A stretch of DNA of 39,882 nucleotides from CAYLJJ01 sp964384025. Its GTDB lineage: Bacteria > Myxococcota_A > Bradymonadia > UBA7976 > UBA1532. The stretch lies in contig CAYLJJ010000063.1 in assembly GCA_964384025.1 (NCBI GenBank), positions 1 through 39,882 of the forward strand. Reading direction: 5' to 3'. Both the position numbers and the translations under genes were made by a program. This document shows, in pieces, positions 15,465 to 24,265 of the stretch (position 1 is the stretch's first letter; every line of letters begins with the position of its first letter). A model generated the notes under the pieces. That model was given only the letters and a program-made list of their open reading frames with translations, did no database searches and had not been told where the DNA came from.

Positions 15465-17570
15465 ATGGATGAACTCTCCGCCTGGCTTGATTACCTTTTC
15501 CTCTCTGTCCAGCGTTATATCCATCGTTATGGATTTCGTATGGTTCAGGCCAGCGGGACACTTAACCAGCTTTATATCAGCCTGGATGAAGCACGAGGGC
15601 TCCTCAAGATGGGACAGTCTCATGGGTCACAAGGACCAGCCCAAGCCCTGGGGCTGCCCCCCATCGCCGCTCTAGAAGCAAAACTTCAGGCCCAGATCAC
15701 TCATCTGGAGAGTTTAACCGGTGGACCGGTCAGTCAACTGCGGGCTCGCTTTCAGCTCTCCACCGCTCAAACCGCTCTTTTGATGGCCGCAGCAGCCCCT
15801 CTGCTCTCGATCGATCTGGCGCGGCTCTATGCTTTTGCCTGGGCAGACTTCGCCGTTAAGTTGCCGACCGTGGGCTTCCTGATTGAGCTGCTGGGTTCGG
15901 GGCCTCTCAGCTCCCTGATGTCTGAGTTTCAGGAGGAGGCGCCCTTAGTCCGTTACCGTCTGCTGAATTTCCGTGATGGAGGCCCTTGGGGTACGCCCTC
16001 TCCCAACCTACATCGTGGAGTCTTGGTCCCTGAGGCCCTGCTGGGCTTCCTCCGAGGAGAGCTGGAGAGCCTGCCCGCGACGCTGGAACAGGTTGCTCAG
16101 CTCAGCACAGCTCTGGAGGCTCCTCCAAGCGCTCAGCTCTTTATTAATCCAGGCTTAAAAGGAGAGCTGGCTTTGGCTCTCAGGCAAGCGATTCAGAGCG
16201 GCCTTCCACGCATCCTCCTCATCGGTGCTGAAGGCTCTGGGCGTCGGAGTTTGTTGAGCAGCCTAGCCGCAGAGATGGGCTATGGTCTCCTCACCCTGAA
16301 CCTCAGCCGCCTCCCCAAGGAGGATGGTGCCTATATGGAGCATCTGGCGGATGCCAGTCGAGAGGCTCTATTGCGACAGACCGTGCTCCTGATCCGAGGC
16401 GCCACGCTCTTTGAAGATCGAGAGGAGTGGGCACGACGCTCTTCGGGCTTTACACGCATCATCAACCGCTACACCGGCCCGATCATCTTTACGGCTCGTT
16501 TCCCTGCGGCCAATCTACACCGTTCTATCTCCAAACTCTTTGAGCTGAACTTTCCCCCCGCTAACTCAAAAGAGCAGCGAGAGATCTGGCACCAAGCACT
16601 CTTAGAAGATGGACAGGTTGAAGATCTGGCTCTGGCCGAGCCCCTGGCGCGTCGCTTCAGCATCCCTCCAGGGACGATCCGCCAATCCCTGCGTGAGGCG
16701 CGGGCTCAGCGCCTCTTGCTGGGTGGAGCGCTGAGCATTATAGATGTTGCTCAGGCGGTGCGTAGGCGCTTGGACCATGCTCTAAGCCAGGTGGCCGATC
16801 CCTATCACACCACCCTGAGCTGGGATGACATCATCCTGCCTGATGAGGTGATGGAGGTGTTACAGGAAATCATCTCTCATGCCAAGCATCGAGAACGTGT
16901 TTTTGACGACTGGGGGTTTCGACGCAAGATGGCCTATGGTCGAGGTCTGGCTTGCCTCTTCAGCGGGCCTCCAGGCACGGGCAAGACAATGATGGCGGGG
17001 ATCCTCGCCAAAGAGCTGGGCCGGGAGATCTATCGTGTGGATCTCTCCCGCATCGTCAGCAAGTGGGTAGGGGAAACTGAGAAGAACTTAGCGCAGGTCT
17101 TTGACGAGGCGGAGAAGGCTCAGGTGATCTTGCTCTTCGATGAGGCGGACAGCCTCTTCAGCAGCCGCACCGAGGTGAAAGGCAGCAATGATCGCCACGC
17201 CAACATGGAGATAAACTATCTCCTCCAGCGCATGGAGTCCTTTGATGGGATGTCGCTGCTGACCACCAACTTTGAGAAATCGATCGATGAGGCTTTTAAG
17301 CGACGCATCAAGTTCAAGGTGGAGTTCCCCATGCCCGACGCTGAGCAGCGCGCCCTGCTCTGGCAGGTGATGATTCCAGATCGTGCTGAGGTTAAAGAGG
17401 GGATTCGCTTCTCCATCCTGGGGAAGCGATATAAGCTCTCTGGTGGCAATATCAAGAACGCAGTACTGCGAGCGGCCTTCTACGCGGTCAATGAGGGGCG
17501 CCCCATCGATCATGCCCTGCTCAATCGCGCGGCCATTGCTGAATCTCGAGATATGGGGCGGCTGATCTAA
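15465..17570 (+). CDS. Tandem AAA+ ATPase, CDC48-like second domain
   Basis: This 701-residue cytoplasmic protein has an N-terminal helical region (1-220). A first AAA-like domain follows whose P-loop reads GAEGSGRRS, with Arg in place of the catalytic Lys, and which lacks a clear DE Walker B. The second AAA+ domain (about 440-690) is intact: Walker A GPPGTGKT, Walker B LLFDEAD, sensor-1 TTN and an arginine finger in KRRIKF. The layout resembles the large AAA+ proteins that accompany extracellular contractile injection systems (Afp15-like); no sheath, tube or baseplate gene is nearby. ATG 15465 is 8 nt after AAGGAG (15451-15456), whereas ATG 15459 is only 2 nt away. Its substrate is unknown. 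Confidence 0.8.
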   Translation: MDELSAWLDYLFLSVQRYIHRYGFRMVQASGTLNQLYISLDEARGLLKMGQSHGSQGPAQALGLPPIAALEAKLQAQITHLESLTGGPVSQLRARFQLSTAQTALLMAAAAPLLSIDLARLYAFAWADFAVKLPTVGFLIELLGSGPLSSLMSEFQEEAPLVRYRLLNFRDGGPWGTPSPNLHRGVLVPEALLGFLRGELESLPATLEQVAQLSTALEAPPSAQLFINPGLKGELALALRQAIQSGLPRILLIGAEGSGRRSLLSSLAAEMGYGLLTLNLSRLPKEDGAYMEHLADASREALLRQTVLLIRGATLFEDREEWARRSSGFTRIINRYTGPIIFTARFPAANLHRSISKLFELNFPPANSKEQREIWHQALLEDGQVEDLALAEPLARRFSIPPGTIRQSLREARAQRLLLGGALSIIDVAQAVRRRLDHALSQVADPYHTTLSWDDIILPDEVMEVLQEIISHAKHRERVFDDWGFRRKMAYGRGLACLFSGPPGTGKTMMAGILAKELGREIYRVDLSRIVSKWVGETEKNLAQVFDEAEKAQVILLFDEADSLFSSRTEVKGSNDRHANMEINYLLQRMESFDGMSLLTTNFEKSIDEAFKRRIKFKVEFPMPDAEQRALLWQVMIPDRAEVKEGIRFSILGKRYKLSGGNIKNAVLRAAFYAVNEGRPIDHALLNRAAIAESRDMGRLI

Positions 17571-17623
17571 GCCCTGTCTGATCCCCCTCGATCACTTCAT
17601 TGGCCCAGCTCTGTTACAGAAGC

Positions 17624-19939
17624 TCAGCTCTCCGCGCCTTCATCTTTGATCGTTTGGAGATCTTGGCTCTGCTCTTTCTCTTCAGGGAAGCTAAAGCTGA
17701 AAGCCTCTCCCTCTGCGTCAACCTTGATCTCTCCTCCCTTAGCCAAGCGACCAAAGAGCAACTCATCAGCGAGGGGGCGCTTGATCTGCTCACGGATCAG
17801 ACGATCCATGGGCCGCGCTCCATTCTTGGGATCATGACCCAAGCGCGCCATCAGCGCGATGGCTGCCTCGCTGAACTCCAGCTCTACCCGACGATCTCTG
17901 AGCTGCTCCACCAGAGCGTGAGCGAACTTCCGCGCCACCTTAAGGGTCACCTCGGGGCTCAAAGTGGAGAAGCGGATACGCGCGTCTAGACGGTTGCGAA
18001 ACTCTGGGCTGAAGCGCTCTTTATAAGCACGATCTTCAGCCCCATCCCCTCCCTGAGCTGCGCTGTTGGCGTTATGAAAGCCTGTGCGTCCCCGCTGCAC
18101 GGCACGCGCGCCGATGTTGCTGGTCATGATCAGAATCACATTGCGGAAGTCAGCCTTCTTGCCGTTGTTGTCCGTCAGCGTGCCATGATCCATCACCTGA
18201 AGCAGCAGGTTGAACACCTCTAAATGGGCCTTCTCAATCTCGTCCAACAAGACCACGGTGTGTGGGTTCTTGCTGACCTGATCGGTGAGCAGCCCTCCCT
18301 GATCGAAGCCCACATAACCGGGAGGAGCGCCGATAAGACGGCTCACGGTGTGGCGCTCCATATACTCGCTCATATCAAAGCGCAGCAGCTTAAGGCTCAG
18401 GATACGGGCGAGCTGCCGAGCCACCTCTGTCTTGCCCACCCCTGTAGGCCCTGTGAAGAGGAAGGAGCCCAGGGGCTTATCTGGGTGGGCTAAGCCGGAG
18501 CGAGACATCTTGACGGCTGCGGCCAGGGCCTCCACCGCCTCGTTTTGTCCAAAGATCACCGACTTCAGCTCCGCCTCCAAGCGCAGAAGGCGTTGACGAT
18601 CATCCTGTTCGATCTGCTTGGGTGGGATCTGCGCCATCTGCGCTAGAGTGCGCTGAATATCCCCCACGCTGACCTGCTCTCCCGCCTCCAAACGAACCCC
18701 TGCGGCGGCTTCATCGATGACATCGATCGCCTTATCAGGGAGGAAGCGGTCGCTGAGGTAGCGGGCGGAGAGTTCGGCGGCCTCTTTAAGCGCCTCTGCC
18801 TCATAACGCACAGAGTGGAACTCCTCATAGCGGCTCTTGAGTCCCTCCAAGATGATCACGCTCTCCTTCACCGAGGGCTCCATGATCTCCACCTTCTGGA
18901 AGCGGCGTGCGAGAGCATGATCACGCTCAAAGACCCCACGATACTCCTTCCAGGTGGTCGCCCCAATACAGCGAATCTTCCCGCGCGCTAGCAGAGGCTT
19001 GAGCAGCGCGCTGGCGTCCAAGGTGCCTCCACTGGTGGCCCCAGCGCCGATGATGGTGTGAATCTCATCGATAAAGAGGATCGCCTCTGGGATCTGCTCC
19101 AGCTCTTTGATCACCGCCTTAAGTCGCGCTTCAAAGTCTCCCCGATAGCGGGTACCTGCCACCAGAGCGCCCATGTCTAAAGCGAAGATACGCGCTTCTT
19201 GAAGCGCCGTGGGCACCGCTTCCTCGTGAATAGCACGGGCGAGGCCCTCGACGATGGCGGTCTTACCCACTCCAGCATCTCCCACCAGCACCGGATTGTT
19301 CTTACGACGACGAGCCAGGATATGGATGCTGCGGCGCAGCTCGCGCTCTCGTCCCACCATCGGATCGATGCGCCCTGCGGCGGCTTCAGCGAGCAGGTCT
19401 ATGGTGTAGTTGGCTAGGGCCTTCTTATTGCGTCGCCCCTCCTCGTTCTCCTCCCCCTCTTCGCCCGGCACTCCCTCCAGCTCCGACTCTTGCTCCTCAT
19501 CATCTAGGTCTAAACCGTGAGAGACCTCTCGCATCACATCCAGACGGTTGATCTCCTGCTCCTTGAGCAGGAAGATGCTGTGACAGTCTGGGAGAGCATA
19601 CATGGCGATGAGCACATGGGGCCCCGCCACCTCCCCACGCCCAGAGCTTTGAGCGTTGAAGATCGCCCGCTGAAGCGCCTCCTGAAAGCCCAGAGAGGGG
19701 GCCACCTCCAGAGGGAGGCGCTCCGGTACAGAGGGGATGCTCTTCTCCATAAAGCGCATAGTCTCTATCTTGAGACTCTCAAGATCCCCATCACAGCGAT
19801 GGATCAAACGGGCGGTGTCAGGATCGTGGAGGAGCGCCAAGAAGAGATGCTCGGTCCCTGAGAACTCATGACGACGCTCTCGAGCATTGTCGATGGCGAC
19901 CTCAATGGCGATCTTTAGGCCTGTGCTCAACTCAACCAT
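17624..19939 (-). CDS. clpA: ATP-dependent Clp protease ATP-binding subunit ClpA
   Basis: This 771-residue AAA+ unfoldase has the Clp N-domain (1-140), an acidic linker (EEQESELEGVPGEEGEENEE), D1 with Walker A GDAGVGKT (220-227) and Walker B LFIDE (288-292), and D2 with Walker A GPTGVGKT (497-504) and VVLLDE (562-567). There is no ClpB-type middle coiled coil, which separates it from ClpB. With ClpS it selects N-degron substrates and feeds them to ClpP, which is not encoded in this window. The ClpP-docking tripeptide, normally [LIVMP]G[FL], reads TGF (619-621), a deviation at its first position. Its ATG overlaps the clpS stop (ATGA), a typical clpS-clpA arrangement. Confidence 0.96.
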   Translation of the reverse strand: MVELSTGLKIAIEVAIDNARERRHEFSGTEHLFLALLHDPDTARLIHRCDGDLESLKIETMRFMEKSIPSVPERLPLEVAPSLGFQEALQRAIFNAQSSGRGEVAGPHVLIAMYALPDCHSIFLLKEQEINRLDVMREVSHGLDLDDEEQESELEGVPGEEGEENEEGRRNKKALANYTIDLLAEAAAGRIDPMVGRERELRRSIHILARRRKNNPVLVGDAGVGKTAIVEGLARAIHEEAVPTALQEARIFALDMGALVAGTRYRGDFEARLKAVIKELEQIPEAILFIDEIHTIIGAGATSGGTLDASALLKPLLARGKIRCIGATTWKEYRGVFERDHALARRFQKVEIMEPSVKESVIILEGLKSRYEEFHSVRYEAEALKEAAELSARYLSDRFLPDKAIDVIDEAAAGVRLEAGEQVSVGDIQRTLAQMAQIPPKQIEQDDRQRLLRLEAELKSVIFGQNEAVEALAAAVKMSRSGLAHPDKPLGSFLFTGPTGVGKTEVARQLARILSLKLLRFDMSEYMERHTVSRLIGAPPGYVGFDQGGLLTDQVSKNPHTVVLLDEIEKAHLEVFNLLLQVMDHGTLTDNNGKKADFRNVILIMTSNIGARAVQRGRTGFHNANSAAQGGDGAEDRAYKERFSPEFRNRLDARIRFSTLSPEVTLKVARKFAHALVEQLRDRRVELEFSEAAIALMARLGHDPKNGARPMDRLIREQIKRPLADELLFGRLAKGGEIKVDAEGEAFSFSFPEEKEQSQDLQTIKDEGAES

Positions 19940-20280
19940 CAGCCCTCTCCTCCCTCTTCAGGCTCCATACTGAGACGCAGCGGCATCTCCTGTTGCTGAG
20001 CCATCTGTTCAACTTGGCTGATCTTGCTGGCCGCGATATCGCGGGGGTAGAGCCCCGCGATTCCGCGACCTCGGTGGTGGACATGAAGCATCACGCTCTT
20101 GGCCTCGCTGTGGCTCTTGTGGAAAAACTTCATCAGCACCATCACCACAAAATCCTGGGTTGTATAGTCATCATTATGAAGAATCACACGGTAGAGCGGA
20201 GGTCGCGTCAGCTTCTTACGGGTCAGAACGTCGCTCTGCTCTAGCTTCCTTGGGGCGCCTCTGTTTCTGTCCTTAGCCAT
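19939..20280 (-). CDS. clpS: ATP-dependent Clp protease adaptor ClpS
   Basis: This 113-residue protein has a basic flexible N-terminus followed by the ClpS core: LHNDDYTTQDFVVMVL with the conserved NDDYT and a following hydrophobic helix, HSEAKSVMLHVHHRGRGIAG, and the AASKISQVEQMA helix. ClpS binds bulky N-terminal residues of substrates and delivers them to the ClpA N-domain. AGGAAG lies about 7 nt before the ATG. It overlaps clpA by 3 bp downstream and follows the aspartyl-protease-like lipoprotein gene by only 32 bp, so readthrough from that gene is possible. Confidence 0.95.
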   Translation of the reverse strand: MAKDRNRGAPRKLEQSDVLTRKKLTRPPLYRVILHNDDYTTQDFVVMVLMKFFHKSHSEAKSVMLHVHHRGRGIAGLYPRDIAASKISQVEQMAQQQEMPLRLSMEPEEGGEG

Positions 20281-20312
20281 ATCTCTTCCTTTGCAGCATA
20301 TTTTTCACTCTC

Positions 20313-21500
20313 TCATAGAAGGCAGAGCGCTCCGTGACAAGGGCGATAGGGGATCACATCCAGGACGCTAAGGGCCGTACCGGGGGAGCGCAACTCTTCA
20401 GGGTTGATTCCTGGACGCTCCAAGCTGCTCTGGAGGGGACCAAAACGGGGCTCAGAGCGCAGTAAGATTGTCTGTGGTTGTTCCAAACCAAAGTCGACTC
20501 GCAGCCAATAGCGGGGTGGGAGTGGCAGAGGAGCGGGCTCGAAGAGTAGATCTACTCGGCCCTCCCGGACTCCTAGGACCGATCCTCGAAAACAGCGCTC
20601 AAAGCGAGGACCACAGTTGGGGAGATCGTCAAAGCGGCTTAGACGCTCCTCTCCCTGAGCAGGCCAGGAGTAAAGGCTCTTTGAGCCAAAGCGTAGGACC
20701 TGTCCCCAGAGGAGGGGGTAGCCCAAGAGATCGCGAGGACCTCGTCGAAAGGCGAGGCGCTCAGGAGCTTTACCCAGCCACTCAAGCTCAGCGCTCCAAG
20801 CCACCGCCTCTCCCTCAAGGAGGAGGGCCTTTGCTTCTTCCTCTGGAGGTGCTTTTTTGAGCGTATGATGGCCTCGTCCGGTGGAGAGGATAAAGCGCCT
20901 TGAGGCTCCATTGAGGCTGATCTCAGGTTCCCAGGCTCGCGTCCCACGCCCTAAGCGCTGCGCTCCCTCTGGAGGGGGAGGAGCGCTCTGATAGAGGCGA
21001 AGTAGCCCCGCTCCAGGATCGATCTCTAAGGCTCCTCGCTCAAAGAGCAAGCTTCCCAAGACACCAGCGAGGGAGATTTCGTGATAGGGTGCGTCTCCCT
21101 CAGCGGGCAGGAGCCCCATCGTCACAGGTCCTAGATGGAGATCACCCAGCTCCAGATGTTGAACCTCAACGCCCGCTCTAGAGAGAGGCAGCTTGAGTAG
21201 GTTCACCAGGGCGGGGCTGAGGGCGGCTCCCTGTGTGGCGCTGTCTATAGCGAAGAGGAGGGGTCCCTGCTCATCTATCCAAGCTTCCACTAAGATCCGC
21301 TCGGCTCGCCAAGCTTCAACCAAGGGCACGGTGTAGACCGCTGCCTGTGGAGGGGGCAGGGGAGGAGGAGCTGCGCAGGCCCAGAACAGAGAAAAGATCA
21401 ACCCGAGATGGAGCTGCCCAAGAGCAGCATATGCTCGGGATCGTCTGAGAGGTGTTGGTAATCCTCTAGGCGTTGAAGTCGCAAAAAGAGGCGCCAGCAT
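20313..21500 (-). CDS. Aspartyl-protease-like (retropepsin-fold) lipoprotein
   Basis: From ATG 21500 the product is 395 residues. A long signal with an RRSR n-region leads to lipobox LFWAC (Cys42), followed by a Pro-rich tether. The domain that follows shows the order of single-chain retropepsin-like proteins: a strand with LLFAIDSATQGAALSPALVN, then GVLGSLLFERGALEIDPGAG. The catalytic triplet that should read D-T/S-G is DSA, so activity is doubtful. ATG 21500 is supported by AAGGAG at 21513-21508, 7 nt away. This makes the gene overlap the upstream beta-barrel gene by 103 bp in another frame. A TTG at 21401, overlapping that gene's stop, is possible but would leave only an eight-residue signal. 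Confidence 0.6.
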   Translation of the reverse strand: MLAPLFATSTPRGLPTPLRRSRAYAALGQLHLGLIFSLFWACAAPPPLPPPQAAVYTVPLVEAWRAERILVEAWIDEQGPLLFAIDSATQGAALSPALVNLLKLPLSRAGVEVQHLELGDLHLGPVTMGLLPAEGDAPYHEISLAGVLGSLLFERGALEIDPGAGLLRLYQSAPPPPEGAQRLGRGTRAWEPEISLNGASRRFILSTGRGHHTLKKAPPEEEAKALLLEGEAVAWSAELEWLGKAPERLAFRRGPRDLLGYPLLWGQVLRFGSKSLYSWPAQGEERLSRFDDLPNCGPRFERCFRGSVLGVREGRVDLLFEPAPLPLPPRYWLRVDFGLEQPQTILLRSEPRFGPLQSSLERPGINPEELRSPGTALSVLDVIPYRPCHGALCLL

Positions 21501-22132
21501 CCTCGCTCTCCTTGAAAGAGGTAACCCAGATCCGCAGAACCATCCAGGTTCAACCAACTGGGTTTCTGATCATCCTTTGCGTGGATGATCAGGAGCGCCT
21601 CAAGTCGCAAAAACCAAGCCTCAAAGCGTCGCTCCCAGGCCCCGCTGAGGCCCGCGTAGTAGTGATCAAAGGGGAGAAGTTGATGCCGTCCGCTGAGTCG
21701 GGTTCCTCGATCATAGAGGAACCCCAACCTCAATTCAGCCCCTGGGAACTGATAACCCAAGCCATACCATTCATAGGAGAGGGTCTCAACGATCAGCGCA
21801 CTCTCCTCTGTATCGATGTCATGGTTGGATTGGTGATGTGCAAAGAGAAAGAGGCTGCGTCCCTTCCCTTGGGGGAGACTGAGCCGAGCACCCACAGGGT
21901 AATGAATCTGTTGAGGGGAGATGCGCACTGGGGACTCCTCTGCGCGGTTCTCTCGTACAAAGCTGATCGTCTGAGTGTAGAGCTCCAGCCCCCAAGCGCT
22001 TGTCTCAAAGAGGCTGAGGTCGATAGAGAGCTTGATGCTGCCCCGCAGATCTTTATTTGCTCCCAGATCATGAGCGATCTCGGCGCTGGGGCTCAATCGA
22101 GGGAGGAAGCTGAGCAGGAGGATGATCGACAT
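21398..22132 (-). CDS. Small outer-membrane beta-barrel protein
   Basis: This 244-residue protein starts with a signal peptide (MSIILLLSFLPRLSPSAE). About ten amphipathic beta-strands follow, with aromatic girdles: WGLELYTQTISFVRE, ALIVETLSYEWYGLGYQF, AELRLGFLYDRG, HYYAGLSGAWERRFEAWFLRLEALL, WRLFLRLQRLEDY. This pattern fits a beta-barrel of 10-12 strands. I do not recognise a named family. It lies 26 bp downstream of the large outer-membrane protein gene 22159-24090 in the same direction, and its 3' end overlaps the start of the protease-like lipoprotein gene, so the three envelope proteins are likely cotranscribed. Confidence 0.65.
   Translation of the reverse strand: MSIILLLSFLPRLSPSAEIAHDLGANKDLRGSIKLSIDLSLFETSAWGLELYTQTISFVRENRAEESPVRISPQQIHYPVGARLSLPQGKGRSLFLFAHHQSNHDIDTEESALIVETLSYEWYGLGYQFPGAELRLGFLYDRGTRLSGRHQLLPFDHYYAGLSGAWERRFEAWFLRLEALLIIHAKDDQKPSWLNLDGSADLGYLFQGERGCWRLFLRLQRLEDYQHLSDDPEHMLLLGSSISG
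21508..21513 (-). promoter_or_regulatory. Ribosome binding site inside the upstream barrel gene
   Basis: AAGGAG on the minus strand lies 7 nt before ATG 21500 and within the coding sequence of the beta-barrel gene 21398-22132. It supports an overlapping start for the aspartyl-protease-like lipoprotein. Confidence 0.6.
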
Positions 22133-22158
22133 CCCATCCTTTTATCAGAGCAAGGTGC

Positions 22159-24090
22159 TTAAAACTCCATCCCTAAGAAGAGTTGGATGGTCTGAGCCAC
22201 GTCAGGCTCGGCGATCAACTTGCCGTTGTCTCGTAGGTTAAAGGCGCCCATGGGGAAGAGGATGCCATAGGCCGCAGACCAGCGAAAGCGGTCAAACTCA
22301 TGGATAAAGATCTCAGCGTCAAACTCCAGACCCAGAGGGCTTTCATCTCCAGGCGTTGCCTTCTTCTCCATAGCAAAGGCATAGAGGGCTGAGAGAGTGA
22401 AGCCCCAGGCCTCATCCTCTTCATGTACAAAGTCATAGCCCAGATAGGGCTTAAAGTAGGCCGCGTTGGTGACTCCACCGATCAGCTCTCGGAAGAGGAT
22501 CAGGTCGAGGGTGTATCCCCGATGAAAGCTAAAGTTTTTGAAGGTATCATCTTTTAGATTGGGGGTATCCAGGGCGCTCTGATCAAGGATCCCGAAGCCC
22601 TCTTGCTCATCGCCTGAGGCGATCCCGTGGAGGAAGCCCCAACGCAGCTCCTTCTCACGCACATCCAGCTCCAGGGCATAGCCCCACTGCTTGATCTCTC
22701 GCTCCCGAGGGTGAACCAGCTGACTTGAGGGGCAATCCTCAATATTGGGGATGGTTGGATCCAGGCAGCGAGACTCCGCCTCTCCAGCTCGCTGAGGCAG
22801 CTCATCAATGCGACCAAAGATGCCCACCACCTCCAACTGAAACTTCCAACTTCGGTTTTTATTGGGGCGATACTCATAGCCCATCCAAAAGTCAGGGATA
22901 AAGACTTCGCTGTTGACCTCTCGTAGGGTAAAGCCGGTCTCATCAGCGGGTGGATCTCCCAATGGAAACTCAGCTTGGTAGGAGCGGCTGCGCATGATCC
23001 CCTGAAAGGCCCAATCGATCGCCCAACGGCCCTGCTCAAGGGCGCGAGCGCGTAGCTCCTGCTCTTTGCGGCTGAAGGGCTTATCAAAGAGGCTCAGGGT
23101 GACTTGAGTGATCTCATCCCGTTGATCAAAGTCATGTGCCTGGCCCTGGGCCTCTGTACGAGCATCGCCAAAGCCGCTGTAGCCCACATAGCCCTCATCG
23201 GGGAAGTCCCAGGAGAAAGAGACATAGGTGTCAAAGATGTGAGAGATGCCCTGGATGCGATCCACAGACTCACCAAAGTCGCTGTCCGGCTCATCGCCGC
23301 TGTGATTGAAGATCCCCAAGCCGAAGTGGCTGGGCATGCGCCCGAAGATCAAAAGGAGATTGAGAGGAGTGCGCCACTCTCCCCAGAGGCGCTCTACGCT
23401 CAAAGCATCTTGGTAGCCATTGATGCCTCCCTGCATAGCGCGCTGACCTGCACGGAAGTCATCTAGGGGGAGGCTGCTGTCTTTGGGAAGCGGCCCACCA
23501 TCAGGAGTAGATCCCAAGACCAGGTTATCGAGGATATCCAGGGTGGTGTGAACCCGCAAGCGCTCGCTCACATGGATCGTAGGGCTCAGGCGCAGACGCA
23601 TATTGGCCCCAGCCAAGCTATCAGAGGAGCTGCCAAAGCCATCATCTTCGCGCTCTGTGAGGGGGGGAGCCACCGGAGAGGTAGCGCGTCCATCTTGACG
23701 GAAGGTGTTGAGGTGAAACTGGTGGAAGAGATCAGCCCTAAGGCGGAAGGCACCGTGGGTCTCAATCCAGGGAAAAGCAGAGTGGCCAAGAGAGGAAAAG
23801 CCCCGGCCCCAGTCAGGCTCCATTTCAGCGCCTGGACCTGTTTCATTGAAGCTCTCATCATCCCAATCAGGGAGGTCATCCTCTCCCCCAAAACCCTCAG
23901 ACTTGGCTTCTGATTGAGCAGGCTTGGCTTTTGATTTGGCCTTAGGCGCTCTCTTCTCTTGAGTTGCTGCTTCTAGAGCCGCCTTGGCGGCGGCCTTCTC
24001 ATCCTCGACCTGAGCTTCATCATCAAGGGGAGCATCAGGCTGAGCCAGAACGGGAAAGGCGAGGAGCAGGAGCAATAGGCTGTGCTTCAA
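22159..24090 (-). CDS. Large outer-membrane beta-barrel protein (myxobacterial type)
   Basis: This 643-residue protein has a Sec signal (LLLLLLAFPVLAQ) and an Ala/Lys/Glu-rich periplasmic linker (about 20-70). A long barrel region follows with many strands such as HGAFRLRADLFHQFHLNTF, RLRLSPTIHVSERLRVHTTLDI and GRMPSHFGLGIFNH, ending in a terminal Phe (IQLFLGMEF). It resembles the roughly 600-residue outer-membrane proteins of Myxococcota that I associate with the TIGR04551 group; that assignment is from memory and only moderate. The start codon is TTG at 24090: GGAGG at 24101-24097 sits 6 nt away, which decides it. A candidate promoter precedes it. It heads a possible five-gene unit running through to clpA. 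Confidence 0.75.
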   Translation of the reverse strand: MKHSLLLLLLAFPVLAQPDAPLDDEAQVEDEKAAAKAALEAATQEKRAPKAKSKAKPAQSEAKSEGFGGEDDLPDWDDESFNETGPGAEMEPDWGRGFSSLGHSAFPWIETHGAFRLRADLFHQFHLNTFRQDGRATSPVAPPLTEREDDGFGSSSDSLAGANMRLRLSPTIHVSERLRVHTTLDILDNLVLGSTPDGGPLPKDSSLPLDDFRAGQRAMQGGINGYQDALSVERLWGEWRTPLNLLLIFGRMPSHFGLGIFNHSGDEPDSDFGESVDRIQGISHIFDTYVSFSWDFPDEGYVGYSGFGDARTEAQGQAHDFDQRDEITQVTLSLFDKPFSRKEQELRARALEQGRWAIDWAFQGIMRSRSYQAEFPLGDPPADETGFTLREVNSEVFIPDFWMGYEYRPNKNRSWKFQLEVVGIFGRIDELPQRAGEAESRCLDPTIPNIEDCPSSQLVHPREREIKQWGYALELDVREKELRWGFLHGIASGDEQEGFGILDQSALDTPNLKDDTFKNFSFHRGYTLDLILFRELIGGVTNAAYFKPYLGYDFVHEEDEAWGFTLSALYAFAMEKKATPGDESPLGLEFDAEIFIHEFDRFRWSAAYGILFPMGAFNLRDNGKLIAEPDVAQTIQLFLGMEF

Positions 24091-24096
24091 GAGAGT

Positions 24097-24101
24097 CCTC
24101 C
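24097..24101 (-). promoter_or_regulatory. Ribosome binding site fixing the TTG start at 24090
   Basis: GGAGG on the minus strand lies 6 nt before the TTG that begins MKHSLLLLLL. No ATG or GTG alternative at the head of the signal peptide exists, so the TTG start is well supported. Confidence 0.75.
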
Positions 24102-24116
24102 ATAGAGAGGGGGGGC

Positions 24117-24143
24117 ATTATCATGAGAAGGCGAAGTGGTCAA
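24117..24143 (-). promoter_or_regulatory. Candidate promoter for the outer-membrane protein operon
   Basis: On the minus strand TTGACC (24143-24138) is followed after 15 bp by GATAAT (24122-24117), about 27 bp upstream of the TTG start. The boxes match the sigma-70 consensus well but the spacer is short. Confidence 0.35.
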
Positions 24144-24265
24144 TGAGAGGAGGGAGGATTCACGCTCCAAGATCCGGTGCTCCCCCAGCCTCTAATCTCC
24201 CGGCTTTCTGCTTAAAGCCGCAAATCGCAAAATTCATTCTTGGTGATGAGAGATTCGTCTCAGAG

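Noticed and set aside
24201..24220. Hairpin CGGCTTT / AAAGCCG as a terminator or small RNA
   Set aside because: There is no T tract on either strand and no gene ending nearby; kept only as a note in the intergenic entry.
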